Of a stretch of 64,000 nucleotides of DNA, positions 10,947 through 20,590 are shown piece after piece (the first letter of the stretch is position 1; each line of letters opens with the position of its first letter). A program made the position numbers and the translations under genes. The notes beneath the pieces are model-generated. The model ran no database searches, was not told the DNA's origin, and saw only the letters and a list, made by a program, of their open reading frames with translations. This DNA is from Tranzscheliella williamsii (Eukaryota; Basidiomycota; Ustilaginomycetes; Ustilaginales; Ustilaginaceae): the NCBI GenBank assembly GCA_023212725.1, contig JALBYF010000039.1, positions 62,001 to 126,000 on the forward strand, in the 5' to 3' direction.

Positions 10947-12224
10947 CTACACGACGTCCTCGAACTCATCCATCTCATCATCGTCCTCGCCGGCCGGTGC
11001 CAATTCGAGGCTCTCCTGCTTAGGTCTTTTGCTCTCGGGATCATCAGTGGACCGGGATCGCGAACGCTTCTTAACAGCGTCCGGAACGCTTGGCACCGCG
11101 CCGATCTCATAAGGCCCGGCTTCTTCCCCATTCTGCTGTACCTCTTCACTGCCTCCGTCTTCATCGGCTGCAAGCGCTTCGGCTCCGGCTTCGGTGTTCT
11201 GCAGATTGGCGTATTGAGCATAGTAATCATCATCGTCACCTTCTTGGTCATCCTTCTTCTCTTCAATGTCTAGCCCGCTCCAAGTCTGTAGGCGCTCCTG
11301 TCGGCGTCCTAGCGAAGTCTGCTCGCCACTGACAGTGCTGGCAAGATGCCAGGCCGGTAAGGCGTTCTGCTTCCTTTGTTCGTCCTCTGCTTTCTGCTTC
11401 GCGAGCCGACGAGCAGCTTCGGCAGCAGGGTCATTCGACGCAAGATCCACTTGTAAGGACGGCACGCCGTTGACAGACGCCGGATGGGAGTTTGCACTCG
11501 GGTCGTCCGACCTGCTCGAAAGCCAGGGCTGAGAAGCGGCATGCTTGGTGAGCCATGCACCGACATCGAGGGGCGGTAGAGTGATACCCTCGGTGCGCCG
11601 AAGGCCACCCAAGACGGTAGACAGCTGCTCGTTGAAGCGCATAAGACTGTCTTTGCTTCTTTTGACGTCTTCCGCATCCTCGTTGTCGACAAGCTCGGAG
11701 TTACAGCCGGGTGTCTCACAGGCAAAGACGTTGCGGAGAGGGTCGAGCAAATGAGCGACTTCGAGTGTGGAGTAGGACTTCTTGCAACGAGGACAAACAT
11801 AACCTTTGTTGTCCAGCTCATTCCGGAGACGAAGATCGATCTTCTTGCGGATGGACATCATGCGCCATTTAGTGACGTCGAGAAAGAGTTTGTAGTCGAG
11901 ATAGTAATACGTCCGCGGGAAGGTACGAGTGGTTATGTTATCCTTTGTCTCATTTCGACGAAAAGTGCAGATGAGCTTATCCTCGATGAGCTTGGACGCC
12001 AGGGCTGCCAGCTCCTTGACCTGAATGCCAAGCCGGTGAGCAAGTACATCGGCAGGGAGGACGGTGATGCTGACCAGCTGGTCCATGAGCACGATATGGC
12101 GATCTTCGTAGAAAAGGCGGGTTACAATTTGAGCCATCCTCCGGATGGTAGCCAGCTGCTCATTCGTTGCAAGTTTGACCTCGGCGTCCTGGTGGGCACG
12201 ACCGACGCTCGTGATGCTAGACAT
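10947..12224 (-). CDS. TFA1: Transcription initiation factor TFIIE alpha subunit
   Basis: Large subunit of TFIIE, which recruits TFIIH to the RNA polymerase II preinitiation complex in the nucleus. The protein is 425 aa. The N-terminal extended winged-helix region spans about residues 20-125 (LVSITVLPADVLAHRLGIQVKEL, RTFPRTYYYLDYK). The C4 zinc ribbon has C144, C147, C169 and C174 (CPRC..CETPGC). The C-terminal third is charged: a DDDYY acidic patch, a basic KKRSRSRSTDDPESKRPK stretch, and an acidic end DDDEMDEFEDVV. Such an acidic tail is where the TFIIH p62/Tfb1 PH domain binds in other species; that role here is inferred. It is a single exon, divergent from the JmjC gene. Confidence 0.94.
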   Translation of the reverse strand: MSSITSVGRAHQDAEVKLATNEQLATIRRMAQIVTRLFYEDRHIVLMDQLVSITVLPADVLAHRLGIQVKELAALASKLIEDKLICTFRRNETKDNITTRTFPRTYYYLDYKLFLDVTKWRMMSIRKKIDLRLRNELDNKGYVCPRCKKSYSTLEVAHLLDPLRNVFACETPGCNSELVDNEDAEDVKRSKDSLMRFNEQLSTVLGGLRRTEGITLPPLDVGAWLTKHAASQPWLSSRSDDPSANSHPASVNGVPSLQVDLASNDPAAEAARRLAKQKAEDEQRKQNALPAWHLASTVSGEQTSLGRRQERLQTWSGLDIEEKKDDQEGDDDDYYAQYANLQNTEAGAEALAADEDGGSEEVQQNGEEAGPYEIGAVPSVPDAVKKRSRSRSTDDPESKRPKQESLELAPAGEDDDEMDEFEDVV

Positions 12225-12970
12225 GCTTGAACGGTGCTAGATGATCACTGTGAAAATGATCGCTGTGTTGAGAAGAAAAAAGAGAATGAAGAAGCCGGGT
12301 TACATACTGGCGCCGCAAGCGAGACAAGAACGAGACGAGACACTGGAAGCAGAGCAGCCGGAAAGAAAAGAGACGCTATAAGAGACTTTGTGCGAAAGTC
12401 AAAAAGGTATCATGCTGTGGATAAGAGTGCAATCAGAACAAAGACCGAAACGCTTGATGGATGTGGGAAGGCAAGGAGGCCGCGCTGGCGTTTGATGGAA
12501 ATCGCCTTTTGATAATTATTCTTCTCTTCCTCGATGTGATTTTGCTTCAGCTGATCACCCGTGGGACACACACTACTCTATTAAGATGAAAATTATATTT
12601 CTTCCCACCGGCTCCGAGAAAAAGAAAGAAAACGACCTGTTATTGCTTTAACAGAAAAAGAGTCCAACTTTTGCTCTTACTCGTCATCGGGCGGTTGGCC
12701 CTCTATCATTGCTAAGCTATCATGCCTCATCGCCGTACAAGCGCATTGTCTCTTCACAGTCCATTTCCAGTTCCATGCTTACAACTACATTGTGCTCTCC
12801 TCGCTGCATGCTGCCCCTGAGAAAAACGGCTGCACAGAATCGTAGCTACTGAGATAGTCATGTCAAGAGTGCAGTGATTCAACAACTGTCCAGCTCCTCA
12901 TCTCTCGCCGAGCCGGCAGTCGTGCGACGACCGTCCCATCGCAGAGGCGAACGAAGCGGCTCAAACGTTT
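12225..12970. other. Divergent promoter region TFA1/JmjC gene
   Basis: A 746-nt region between two divergently transcribed genes. The TFA1-proximal part is A/G-rich on the plus strand (pyrimidine-rich for TFA1); the part around 12510-12670 is AT-richer than its surroundings. Nothing else is recognised. Confidence 0.55.
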
Positions 12971-15598
12971 ATGCATATGAGTGTTCCCGCGCTTCCACCA
13001 TCCTTGGATGGATATCAAGGATGGGAGCCTCCTTCCAGCAGGGCTCGTATCGCTAGTGTCTCCAGCGACATCTCCGCTGAGGACATGTGGTCCAACTTCA
13101 TCAGCACGCGCCAGCCCGTTATCATCGACGGACCCCTACGAGATCCAGAATGGAAGGGTGAAAAATGGGTTGATCTTGACTACCTGAAGCGAACCGCCGG
13201 GAAGGTACCTATCAAGATCGAACCTATCCATCCTTCCACAGGCTCTTTTGGCACTTCGGTGAAGCGGAAACGAGTAAGCTTTGCCGAGTACCTCGACATG
13301 CTTCGAGATCCAAACAGCGCTGGTAAATGGTATCTGACGACTCAGTACACCGACGACCATGAACAATCCAGCAACACCTCATCCTCTTCCGCAACCAGTA
13401 TTAGTTTCTATAGCAACCAATCTGATTCGTCTGTTGACGTTCAAAGCCTCGAGCCGGAGATGGATACCGTGCTTCCAGCTCCCACCAACGCCTTATCCAA
13501 TGATTTTCCAAAAAGTCCGCAACTTTTAGGCTCACTAGTTCTTCAACAATGCAATCTCTGGCTGGGCAACGGTAGAGGAGGCAAGAGCTCTGGCTTGCAC
13601 CATGACTTTCACGATAATCTCTACATCCTCCTCTCGGGTTATAAGAGGTTCCTTCTTTTTCCACCTTCAGCCCATCGTTATCTACATCCGAGGGGCCTTG
13701 TGGACAGAGTTCATCCAAATGGCTTGATTGTCTATGCACCTCCTGGAGAGCTCCCATCCTACCTTCCAGGCCAGAGAACGCAGATGCCAATACGTCCCGA
13801 CGGTCTCGTACCTTCAGACGCAGCTCGCTGGAGACGAAAAGCCCGATTACGTATCAAGCAAGAGATCGACGAACGGGCAGCTGCAGAAGCCGGCGAAGGC
13901 CTCAAAGGCAAGCACCAGAGAAAGGGCAAGGCAAAACAAACTCGAGCGCAGGAACTTGCCGAACAGGCGCTACTGCAAGCAGAAGCTGAGCTCCGTCTTT
14001 GTCTCATGGATGAGGAAGGCATCGATCCTGAGGCGAACACCAGCGATGAAGCCTCGGATGATTTGGGAAGTCAAGAGGAATCCAGCATCGATGGAAGTGT
14101 CGACCGGCTGTTCGCGCCATCCACACCGCTCGTAGAGTTCGACGAGCTGTCATCACAAGTGAATGAAGAGAGCGAAGACGACGATGATCAAGTACGAAAT
14201 CTCATGGAATCATTGCCAGTCTTTATGAGGCCAACTGCAGCAGCAGCCCTCGCCGGCAATCGAGATGCTATCGGCAAGTTGCAATTATATCTAAGGCATA
14301 CCGATCGAGATGCAGAGTCGGAAGAGCGACAGGATGATGTCGAGAGTGGCGCTGGCGAAGACAACGCTGATGGCCAAAACCAAATTTCAACTGGGGATCC
14401 AGCCTACGAGAACAGCGATGCTGACGTTCTCAGCGACGAAGACGACCTAGCTGTGCCTGCATATGAGCATACGCCGGAGGACAACAATCCAAACCGCATG
14501 CACGTAGGGACGAAGACCGAACTAGCTCGAACTAGCAGGGACGCGAACCGGTCACGGCCACCTGCACCTTCAGCCCCTGCCTTAAATAAGAGGAAGTATG
14601 CAGGGTCAACCCACGAATCACCATCGGACACGGAATCCGAAGTTTATCAGTACAGCAAGGTATCGGATGCTGGCAACCTTCGCAATGGAGCAGCAAAAAA
14701 AATGAGAATGACTGGGGACCAGAGATCGAGGTCCCGCACGAAAACCATTAGGGCAGACGATGGATCCGGTACTTCACTTGACAACTCAGAGGATGAAGAA
14801 AGCGTTGGCCAAGAGGGCGATTTTGGTCCTAGAGATGACGAAGAGGACGATAGCGCTACCGACGATATTGAGCCGCTTCCGCTTGAAGCTGATTCTAGCT
14901 CGGACTTCGGGGATGTCGACGATGGAGAAGCCGAGCTCGAGCGTCTCCTCCTTTTATCCGGCGCACAAACTGGAGCGGTCGGACAGGAGCATGAAACCCA
15001 AGAGGATGAACCTCAGAGCTTCTCAAAGATCGCTCCGGGCACATTACACGCGCACTGGAACCTGCCGGATGATCCTTCAATGTCGCCCGACAATAAGAAG
15101 GTAAACACTGACGGGGCGACTGAAAAGCCCCGAACGGATCCACCACCGCCCCTTTCGGGGTGCCCCAGACCCCTCGAAGTATTTCTAACCCCTGGCCAGA
15201 TGCTGTATCTTCCAGCAAGCTGGTATCACGAGGTCACTTCCTCGTCTTGGCCGCCTGAAGGAACGCCTAATGGTCCTGACACCTTGCCTCAAGACGAAGT
15301 TCACATGGCTATGAATTACTGGTTCCATCCCCCTGATGCTCTAGCTTTTCAGCCCGGTCAGCAGGCACCATCCTCCTCAAACGGCGAGAAAGCAGTGCAG
15401 GATAACATCAAAGATCCGCACGTGCCCGGCCTCGGAGTGGGTCTAGGTGAAAGCGCCGCTGAAAATATTGGCAGCGGCACTGGAACTTTTCAGCGGCCGT
15501 ATCGCGATGCTGAAGTATGGGACGAAATCGCCCGCGCTGTGAACGACCAAATCGAAGGAGCACGGCGGCAAGCAAACCAATGGGCGACAAGCACCTAA
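12971..15598 (+). CDS. JmjC/cupin-8 Fe(II)/2-oxoglutarate oxygenase with a very long acidic insertion
   Basis: Predicted 2-oxoglutarate-dependent oxygenase (hydroxylase or demethylase) of 875 aa; the substrate is unknown. The N-terminal part (SDISAEDMWSNFISTRQPVIIDG) is the usual cupin-8/JMJD entry. The metal site is H210-x-D212 in LHHDFHDN, followed by GYKRFLLFPP, whose Lys is a candidate 2OG ligand. The distal His is H753 in LPASWYHEV. Between these, residues about 265-730 form an acidic, Ser/Glu/Asp-rich, apparently disordered insertion with a short basic patch near residue 310 (KGKHQRKGKAKQ). The family core is normally about 250-350 aa, so the insert more than doubles the protein. All three metal ligands are kept, so it is probably active. 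It is a single exon and converges on the Zn2Cys6 gene, with 120 nt between stops. Confidence 0.85.
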   Translation: MHMSVPALPPSLDGYQGWEPPSSRARIASVSSDISAEDMWSNFISTRQPVIIDGPLRDPEWKGEKWVDLDYLKRTAGKVPIKIEPIHPSTGSFGTSVKRKRVSFAEYLDMLRDPNSAGKWYLTTQYTDDHEQSSNTSSSSATSISFYSNQSDSSVDVQSLEPEMDTVLPAPTNALSNDFPKSPQLLGSLVLQQCNLWLGNGRGGKSSGLHHDFHDNLYILLSGYKRFLLFPPSAHRYLHPRGLVDRVHPNGLIVYAPPGELPSYLPGQRTQMPIRPDGLVPSDAARWRRKARLRIKQEIDERAAAEAGEGLKGKHQRKGKAKQTRAQELAEQALLQAEAELRLCLMDEEGIDPEANTSDEASDDLGSQEESSIDGSVDRLFAPSTPLVEFDELSSQVNEESEDDDDQVRNLMESLPVFMRPTAAAALAGNRDAIGKLQLYLRHTDRDAESEERQDDVESGAGEDNADGQNQISTGDPAYENSDADVLSDEDDLAVPAYEHTPEDNNPNRMHVGTKTELARTSRDANRSRPPAPSAPALNKRKYAGSTHESPSDTESEVYQYSKVSDAGNLRNGAAKKMRMTGDQRSRSRTKTIRADDGSGTSLDNSEDEESVGQEGDFGPRDDEEDDSATDDIEPLPLEADSSSDFGDVDDGEAELERLLLLSGAQTGAVGQEHETQEDEPQSFSKIAPGTLHAHWNLPDDPSMSPDNKKVNTDGATEKPRTDPPPPLSGCPRPLEVFLTPGQMLYLPASWYHEVTSSSWPPEGTPNGPDTLPQDEVHMAMNYWFHPPDALAFQPGQQAPSSSNGEKAVQDNIKDPHVPGLGVGLGESAAENIGSGTGTFQRPYRDAEVWDEIARAVNDQIEGARRQANQWATST

Positions 15599-15718
15599 GA
15601 CCTCGATTGGACACGCACACATCTGCACATACACTGCGTTGATGTCGTAGAATTAGTCGCAAGCGATGCCTCTGTGTTGTCCAGTGTATATCAAGCAACA
15701 CAATGTTCCAACGTCTTA

Positions 15719-18700
15719 TCAGAAGCCGCTTTCCTCAAAAGCCACTAAGCTCTGTCCCAATGTGCCATCAAAAAGCTTCCATACATCGGGCATAGATTCC
15801 AGTGTTGGAAGTATATGTGCCAGCTGATGCTGAGGCATATTCAGATCCATGTTCGAAATTGCTGTACCATGCACATTGCCGGCCCATGAGTTCAGACCTT
15901 GAGTGTCCGTTGATCGAGTAACATGGCCATTTAGCTGTGAGTCAGGGACGCCCGTGGGAGGATCTTTGTACGCTCTGTGCCGACCGTCAAACGTCGGGGT
16001 GCGGGAGATCGATCCTGATGCAGTAGGAAATGAGCTGAATGTTGGAAGTGAGAACAGATCGTAAGCCGCTCCAGAGCCCGGTTGATTGCTGTCAAGCGAC
16101 AAAATCATGCTGGAAAGGGAATTAGAAGCACCAGCTTGAAACGCAGCATTTTGATTCATTCGTGTTGTTGAGTTACCAGCCAAAGGATTGAAGTTGCTCG
16201 ACGCATATCCGTACGATGCAGTGGGCAAGGGAGAGGCAGGTTGCCCCTCAGGGGCGGGCCCTGCACAACTACTCAATGCTGCATCTGCATCAGGGCGAGC
16301 GATGGCGCCGTATAAGGAGGGGGACCAGCTGGACTCTAAAACGTTCTCCGGCTCAGCAACCTCTGTGCTTGTGGAAGTGCAGATCTCCTCATCCGCAGTG
16401 GGTGGATCTGAGACCATCGATCTCAGAGACGGCCTGGTCTCTTCTGCAATGACTGTGTGGCTGCGAGGTATTTTGATGCGCTTCATAACAAAATCGACCT
16501 CTTCTTCGGCACTACGTTTGCCCAGCCCACCATGCTGAAAATCAACTCGCTTGCTCTCCTCAATGAGGTCAGTCAAAAGCTGGCATCCCCTGCGAGCAAT
16601 CGCGCTTTTCTTGGTCAAGCGCCTCAACGCACTCAAGGCGCGCTTAACCTCTTGTCGTCGTACCTGCGTATTACTTCGAAGCCCTGTGGATGGCTCGAAT
16701 GCAGTTGATTGGGTCGCAGGCTTGAACATGTCTAGTGCCAGGATAGTTGCTGCTGCTACGGAGTGATACGGTATTGTCCAGAGGGCACCACCGTGAACGC
16801 GCGACTGCAGATCAAGTTGAGGTCTTTCGTCACCATCGCTGTTGAGTCCGAGACCACGTTCAAGCTCGTGCAAGACTGCACGAGCAGTATTGATCGAAGC
16901 GGATTGAGAAAGGATGCGCTCCTGTTCTGAGACATTGCGAGATAAAAAGGCTCGATGCATGACCAAAATCTTGTGCTCAACAGATATGAACAGATAATGT
17001 TGCAGGACGGTAGTATAGCTGGGTAGGTCTACTGGTTGTCCGCTTGTGGCATGGCTAGATTGACTAAGGCAGGTCTTGAATCGCTCAGTAACGAACCGCA
17101 ACCGTTGTTCGTGGTGTTTGACAAGTGAAAGTCTTGGTACCTCATCCGCCTTGTTTAGATCCTCAAAAAAGTCGCAAACAATCTTCGCAACGTGGCATGT
17201 GAAGCGCTGTTTGGAAGCCACGGTGAGCTCGTTGACTTCGCGGTTGATAAGACGCCCCTCCTCCAGATCCTCATCAGTGCAGTTGTGAGGCAGAGGTGTA
17301 TCGTACTGGCCTTCCACGATGGAGATACAGCCGCTGAAAGGGATAGCGAAATAATCTTGCTGTGTGAAAGCCCACCAGACACGCTTTCCTACTTCGAGAT
17401 CCACAATTCGCTTTTTCCATACCGCAAATTGCTTCGTTGTCTCTTCGGGAAGTTTGCATGGTCCGGACTGTTGGACATTGAAACCAGCTTTATTGAGGAC
17501 AAAGGTGCGTCGCGCGGCGCAAGCCTCCAGATATCGTGCAGTGCGGCCTAGTGCATGCAGGTTTAGGGTTTGTCCTGTCTTGATGCCTATGGCGAGCAAC
17601 GAAGTCAGCAAGTCGCTACCGCAAATGTTATGGCCGGCGACGCAGAGAATTGCAATGGTTTGGCAGCAATATATCGAAGGCTTGACGAGATAGTCGGCAA
17701 GAGATAATGACTCCATTGCCGCGTTCAGAAGATCTGAAGCGAGATGTACTCGCTCCCCCTCCCCATTGAGTTGGCAAAGAGTGCTCTCTTCCGGCGACAT
17801 CTGATGGATTGCAATACTGCATATGACGAAGAAAAGCGCCATCCATGCTGGATCAATCGCAGACCAACCCTGGTGGATGATGTCCGGGGCATTGCGTGGC
17901 GTGTTCAGCTCAAAGGCTGGCGCATCCCCCTTCGCTATGATCAAGAAGGCCTCCACCTCTCTTTCGAAGGTTGGAAAATGCACACAGCAATGCTGCCAAG
18001 CTCCGATCTCTCGTGCTACTCTGACGATACAGCGTATCGAGGCTGCAGAAAGGTTGATGCGCTTGATTCCCGCGGTGATTGAACGTGATGCCGGTTCGGC
18101 GAGCAAGTTAGAAGGCGGCAGCTCATCTGGTTGTGAGCGCAATACGAACTCGATCCGTTCGAGCACGTCGAGGGGCAAAGCTCGCTGCAGATGCTTCAGA
18201 ATCCTATAATTGTCATTTGAAGGGATAGAAGCCGTCCTGATCCCACTGCGAGATCTTTGCGAGCCGGAACCCCGCGTTGAAGCCGAGGAAAATGCCTTGC
18301 TCCGAACTCGACGGCCGTGACCCTCTTCGTCGCTTTCCGAGTTCGCCTCGTCAAGGCCGATCTGTTGCCGTCTGTCTTTGCCCAACGTAAGGAACTCAAG
18401 TGTGGTAGCGGCATCTCTGAACTCCAGCTCTGCATTGTTGTAGCGTCCCCACACTGTTTCTTGAGTAGAGGGTTGCCGTCGCGTGGCTGCTTCAGGTACA
18501 GCTTTAGTTCGCTTGACATCACCGGCAACCGCATCCATATCTGTCCATTTTGGCCTGACATGTACGGGTCTGCCTGTAGAGGACAATGGCCTTGAGGAGT
18601 TGTTTGGTGCTTCGCCATCACTTTCTGTCTGGTGCTTTGTGCTTCTACGTTCGCCAAGTACTGATACAATGTCTTCCACGTGGGATACCCTCGTCTTAAG

Positions 18701-19171
18701 CTCTTCCACCACGCACGTATGGGAATCTGATTCGGCAAGCCGAAGTTCTATACGGTTCAGCTGACCTTGGAGTCGAGAAAGAGTTTGAACAACGACATCA
18801 AAACGCCCGGCTTCGTTCGGTTCTGAAGCTTCGGGGTTTTTTTCAAGGGTCAAGACTGGGCGACTAGGCGATGAACTCGACGAATAGGACGGGCGAGAGC
18901 CGCTGCCATACTCTGTTGCTTCTTGCTTCCGAACCAGTGGAGAAGGACGCTGTGCGCTTGCGAAGAGGGAGACAGGATTGCTCAAAGCATCTTCTAGTCG
19001 GCACTGGTCTGCCCGCCCACGTTTGATACACGAGTGGCAAGGGACTTCCTTGTTACACCTGATCTTTCTCCTGGCGCACTCAGTACACGACCAGGAAGGC
19101 CGCTGACTTCGCTTGTAGGGCAGTGACGCTAAGTTGGCCCCTTCCCCCTCGGGACTCATTGATGGCGGCAT
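15719..19171 (-). CDS. Zn(2)-Cys(6) fungal transcription factor
   Basis: Sequence-specific nuclear regulator of 1150 aa; target genes are unknown. The binuclear zinc cluster is C29-x2-C32-x6-C39-x5-C45-x2-C48-x8-C57 (CTECARRKIRC..CHSCIKRGRADQC), with a basic linker. A leucine-rich coiled-coil candidate lies around residues 130-175 (VVQTLSRLQGQLNRIELRLAES). The middle (about 390-760) has the hydrophobic helical pattern of the fungal-specific transcription-factor domain. The C-terminal 250 residues are Ser/Gly/Asn-rich, as in activation regions. It is a single exon. The promoter faces the 4.4-kb repeat block, so repeat chromatin could affect it; that is inference. Confidence 0.9.
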   Translation of the reverse strand: MPPSMSPEGEGANLASLPYKRSQRPSWSCTECARRKIRCNKEVPCHSCIKRGRADQCRLEDALSNPVSLFASAQRPSPLVRKQEATEYGSGSRPSYSSSSSPSRPVLTLEKNPEASEPNEAGRFDVVVQTLSRLQGQLNRIELRLAESDSHTCVVEELKTRVSHVEDIVSVLGERRSTKHQTESDGEAPNNSSRPLSSTGRPVHVRPKWTDMDAVAGDVKRTKAVPEAATRRQPSTQETVWGRYNNAELEFRDAATTLEFLTLGKDRRQQIGLDEANSESDEEGHGRRVRSKAFSSASTRGSGSQRSRSGIRTASIPSNDNYRILKHLQRALPLDVLERIEFVLRSQPDELPPSNLLAEPASRSITAGIKRINLSAASIRCIVRVAREIGAWQHCCVHFPTFEREVEAFLIIAKGDAPAFELNTPRNAPDIIHQGWSAIDPAWMALFFVICSIAIHQMSPEESTLCQLNGEGERVHLASDLLNAAMESLSLADYLVKPSIYCCQTIAILCVAGHNICGSDLLTSLLAIGIKTGQTLNLHALGRTARYLEACAARRTFVLNKAGFNVQQSGPCKLPEETTKQFAVWKKRIVDLEVGKRVWWAFTQQDYFAIPFSGCISIVEGQYDTPLPHNCTDEDLEEGRLINREVNELTVASKQRFTCHVAKIVCDFFEDLNKADEVPRLSLVKHHEQRLRFVTERFKTCLSQSSHATSGQPVDLPSYTTVLQHYLFISVEHKILVMHRAFLSRNVSEQERILSQSASINTARAVLHELERGLGLNSDGDERPQLDLQSRVHGGALWTIPYHSVAAATILALDMFKPATQSTAFEPSTGLRSNTQVRRQEVKRALSALRRLTKKSAIARRGCQLLTDLIEESKRVDFQHGGLGKRSAEEEVDFVMKRIKIPRSHTVIAEETRPSLRSMVSDPPTADEEICTSTSTEVAEPENVLESSWSPSLYGAIARPDADAALSSCAGPAPEGQPASPLPTASYGYASSNFNPLAGNSTTRMNQNAAFQAGASNSLSSMILSLDSNQPGSGAAYDLFSLPTFSSFPTASGSISRTPTFDGRHRAYKDPPTGVPDSQLNGHVTRSTDTQGLNSWAGNVHGTAISNMDLNMPQHQLAHILPTLESMPDVWKLFDGTLGQSLVAFEESGF

Positions 19172-19735
19172 GGATCATGAGATTGTTGCAAGGACAACCG
19201 GAGAGTGGAGATGCAGAAGCTTGATGATGATGCCTAGCCTATCTCATGAGCAACCATCTGGTGCCATACTGCAGCGTGTGGAAACGACCCTGCAGAACGG
19301 TTCAGATCTTTTGAATCTACTTTATCGCAGCGCTACGGGGACATGTGGAGATAACGCCGTTTCCTTATCAGTGAGTAGCAAGTCACCTAGGTTTATCATG
19401 CCTCACAATTGTGATTGATAAGTATAATTCCGGAGCTCCCTGATTGCGTTCTAGGTAGGCTTCTTCGCTCAAACACTGTCTCTCACTGTATCGTCCTGGC
19501 AGCTTGTAGTCACTGGATGAAGAGACCATGCAAGGACAAAGGGACGCTCAAATGTTGCGGCGGCATGCATCTTGACCGCACTATAGAATCATTATGGGAG
19601 TGATAAATTCACAGCCTGTCTCGATGAATCTGTGCGCTTTCCCGATTAACAGCGACTCTCAGACATATTCTCATTGGGCTATCTGCATGACTCCCCCATG
19701 ATCCCATAGCAACAACAGATCAACATGCAAAATGG
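19172..19735. other. Promoter-side region of the Zn2Cys6 gene
   Basis: Ordinary CpG content up to about 19680, then a change to CpG-poor DNA. GATA-like sites (TTATCA near 19364, GATAAG near 19417) occur but are too short to be called functional. No gene is seen. Confidence 0.45.
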
Positions 19736-20590
19736 GCAGCAATCATCTCAAACAATAGAGGGAGTGTGTTATGTTTGTGTATCTGACCTAGGTTAACCAC
19801 CCATTGCATAATGACTTCCATAGTGCTCCACCTGGACCATGCCCAGCCAACTCCCATCTACCCCTGCCACACACTTGTATATATACTCACCCTGACCCAC
19901 AACCCTCCCCTGGGCAGGATGTCAAATGTATTTAGTCTATTGCTACCCGTTAGGAGAAGTACCTGACCCTAACAATCTTGTTGCCATCAAGTGGCCTCTC
20001 TTAGTGGTTAATATGTAACAGTGTTGATTGCTACCAAGCATGTCATGCCAGGATGATCCAAGATCAGCCACAGACATAACATGGTCTTGACAGTGAGTAC
20101 TTTAGCCTCACTCTCCCTCAACATATAGTCAAGTCATTTATCCCTGCATGCTGATTGCCCCTACACCATTTTCACCTCACTTACCAATGGTTGCACTTGC
20201 ACATGCTGACCACCATACATTTGCCTTGACACACTGATTGCATTGCATGCCAATGGATGCCTGCAAGCTGCGAGCCTTGCATGTCTATGCACACGGTTGT
20301 AAGCTTCATGACTACACCTTCCATCTGTTCCTCATCATCATTGTGCACCCCTCCCCTCATTGTCACTGAGCTGCTCATACAATTTGGCAGTCACTGCCTT
20401 GAGATTTGTGTAAGTAACCTTCTTAGTGATGTGTGTGAACCTAACATATGCATTGGAGTCCTGGCTGCAAAACTTCCCCTAGGTTCCCCTAGGAGTACTA
20501 AGTGGTGGATGACCAGGACCTTGCTCATCGGTGATGTGCTCAATGGAATCAGGAAAGCATCTGCACCCCCTCATTGCTGTGGCCCCTATC
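19736..20590. repeat. CpG-depleted, TpG/CpA-rich block (degenerate repeat, left)
   Basis: A hand count gives only 4 CpG dinucleotides in 19741-20580, while a single 60-nt line in the adjacent gene (18001-18060) has 5. TpG and CpA are abundant, which is the footprint of cytosine-methylation decay. No intact ORF longer than about 140 codons exists. The block is probably an old transposable-element remnant, but no transposase or reverse-transcriptase motif survives. Confidence 0.7.
20427..20447 (+). repeat. 21-bp repeat, left copy of an inverted pair
   Basis: Exact reverse complement of 22326-22346, with core GTGTGTGAACCTAACAT. Similarity continues weakly outward to about 35 nt (a shared GTAACC on one side, GTCCTG on the other). 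It may be a terminal inverted repeat or a dispersed repeat in opposite orientation. Confidence 0.8.

Noticed and set aside
20181..20378. 65-codon ORF in the CpG-depleted block
   Set aside because: No domain, and it lies in decayed repeat DNA.
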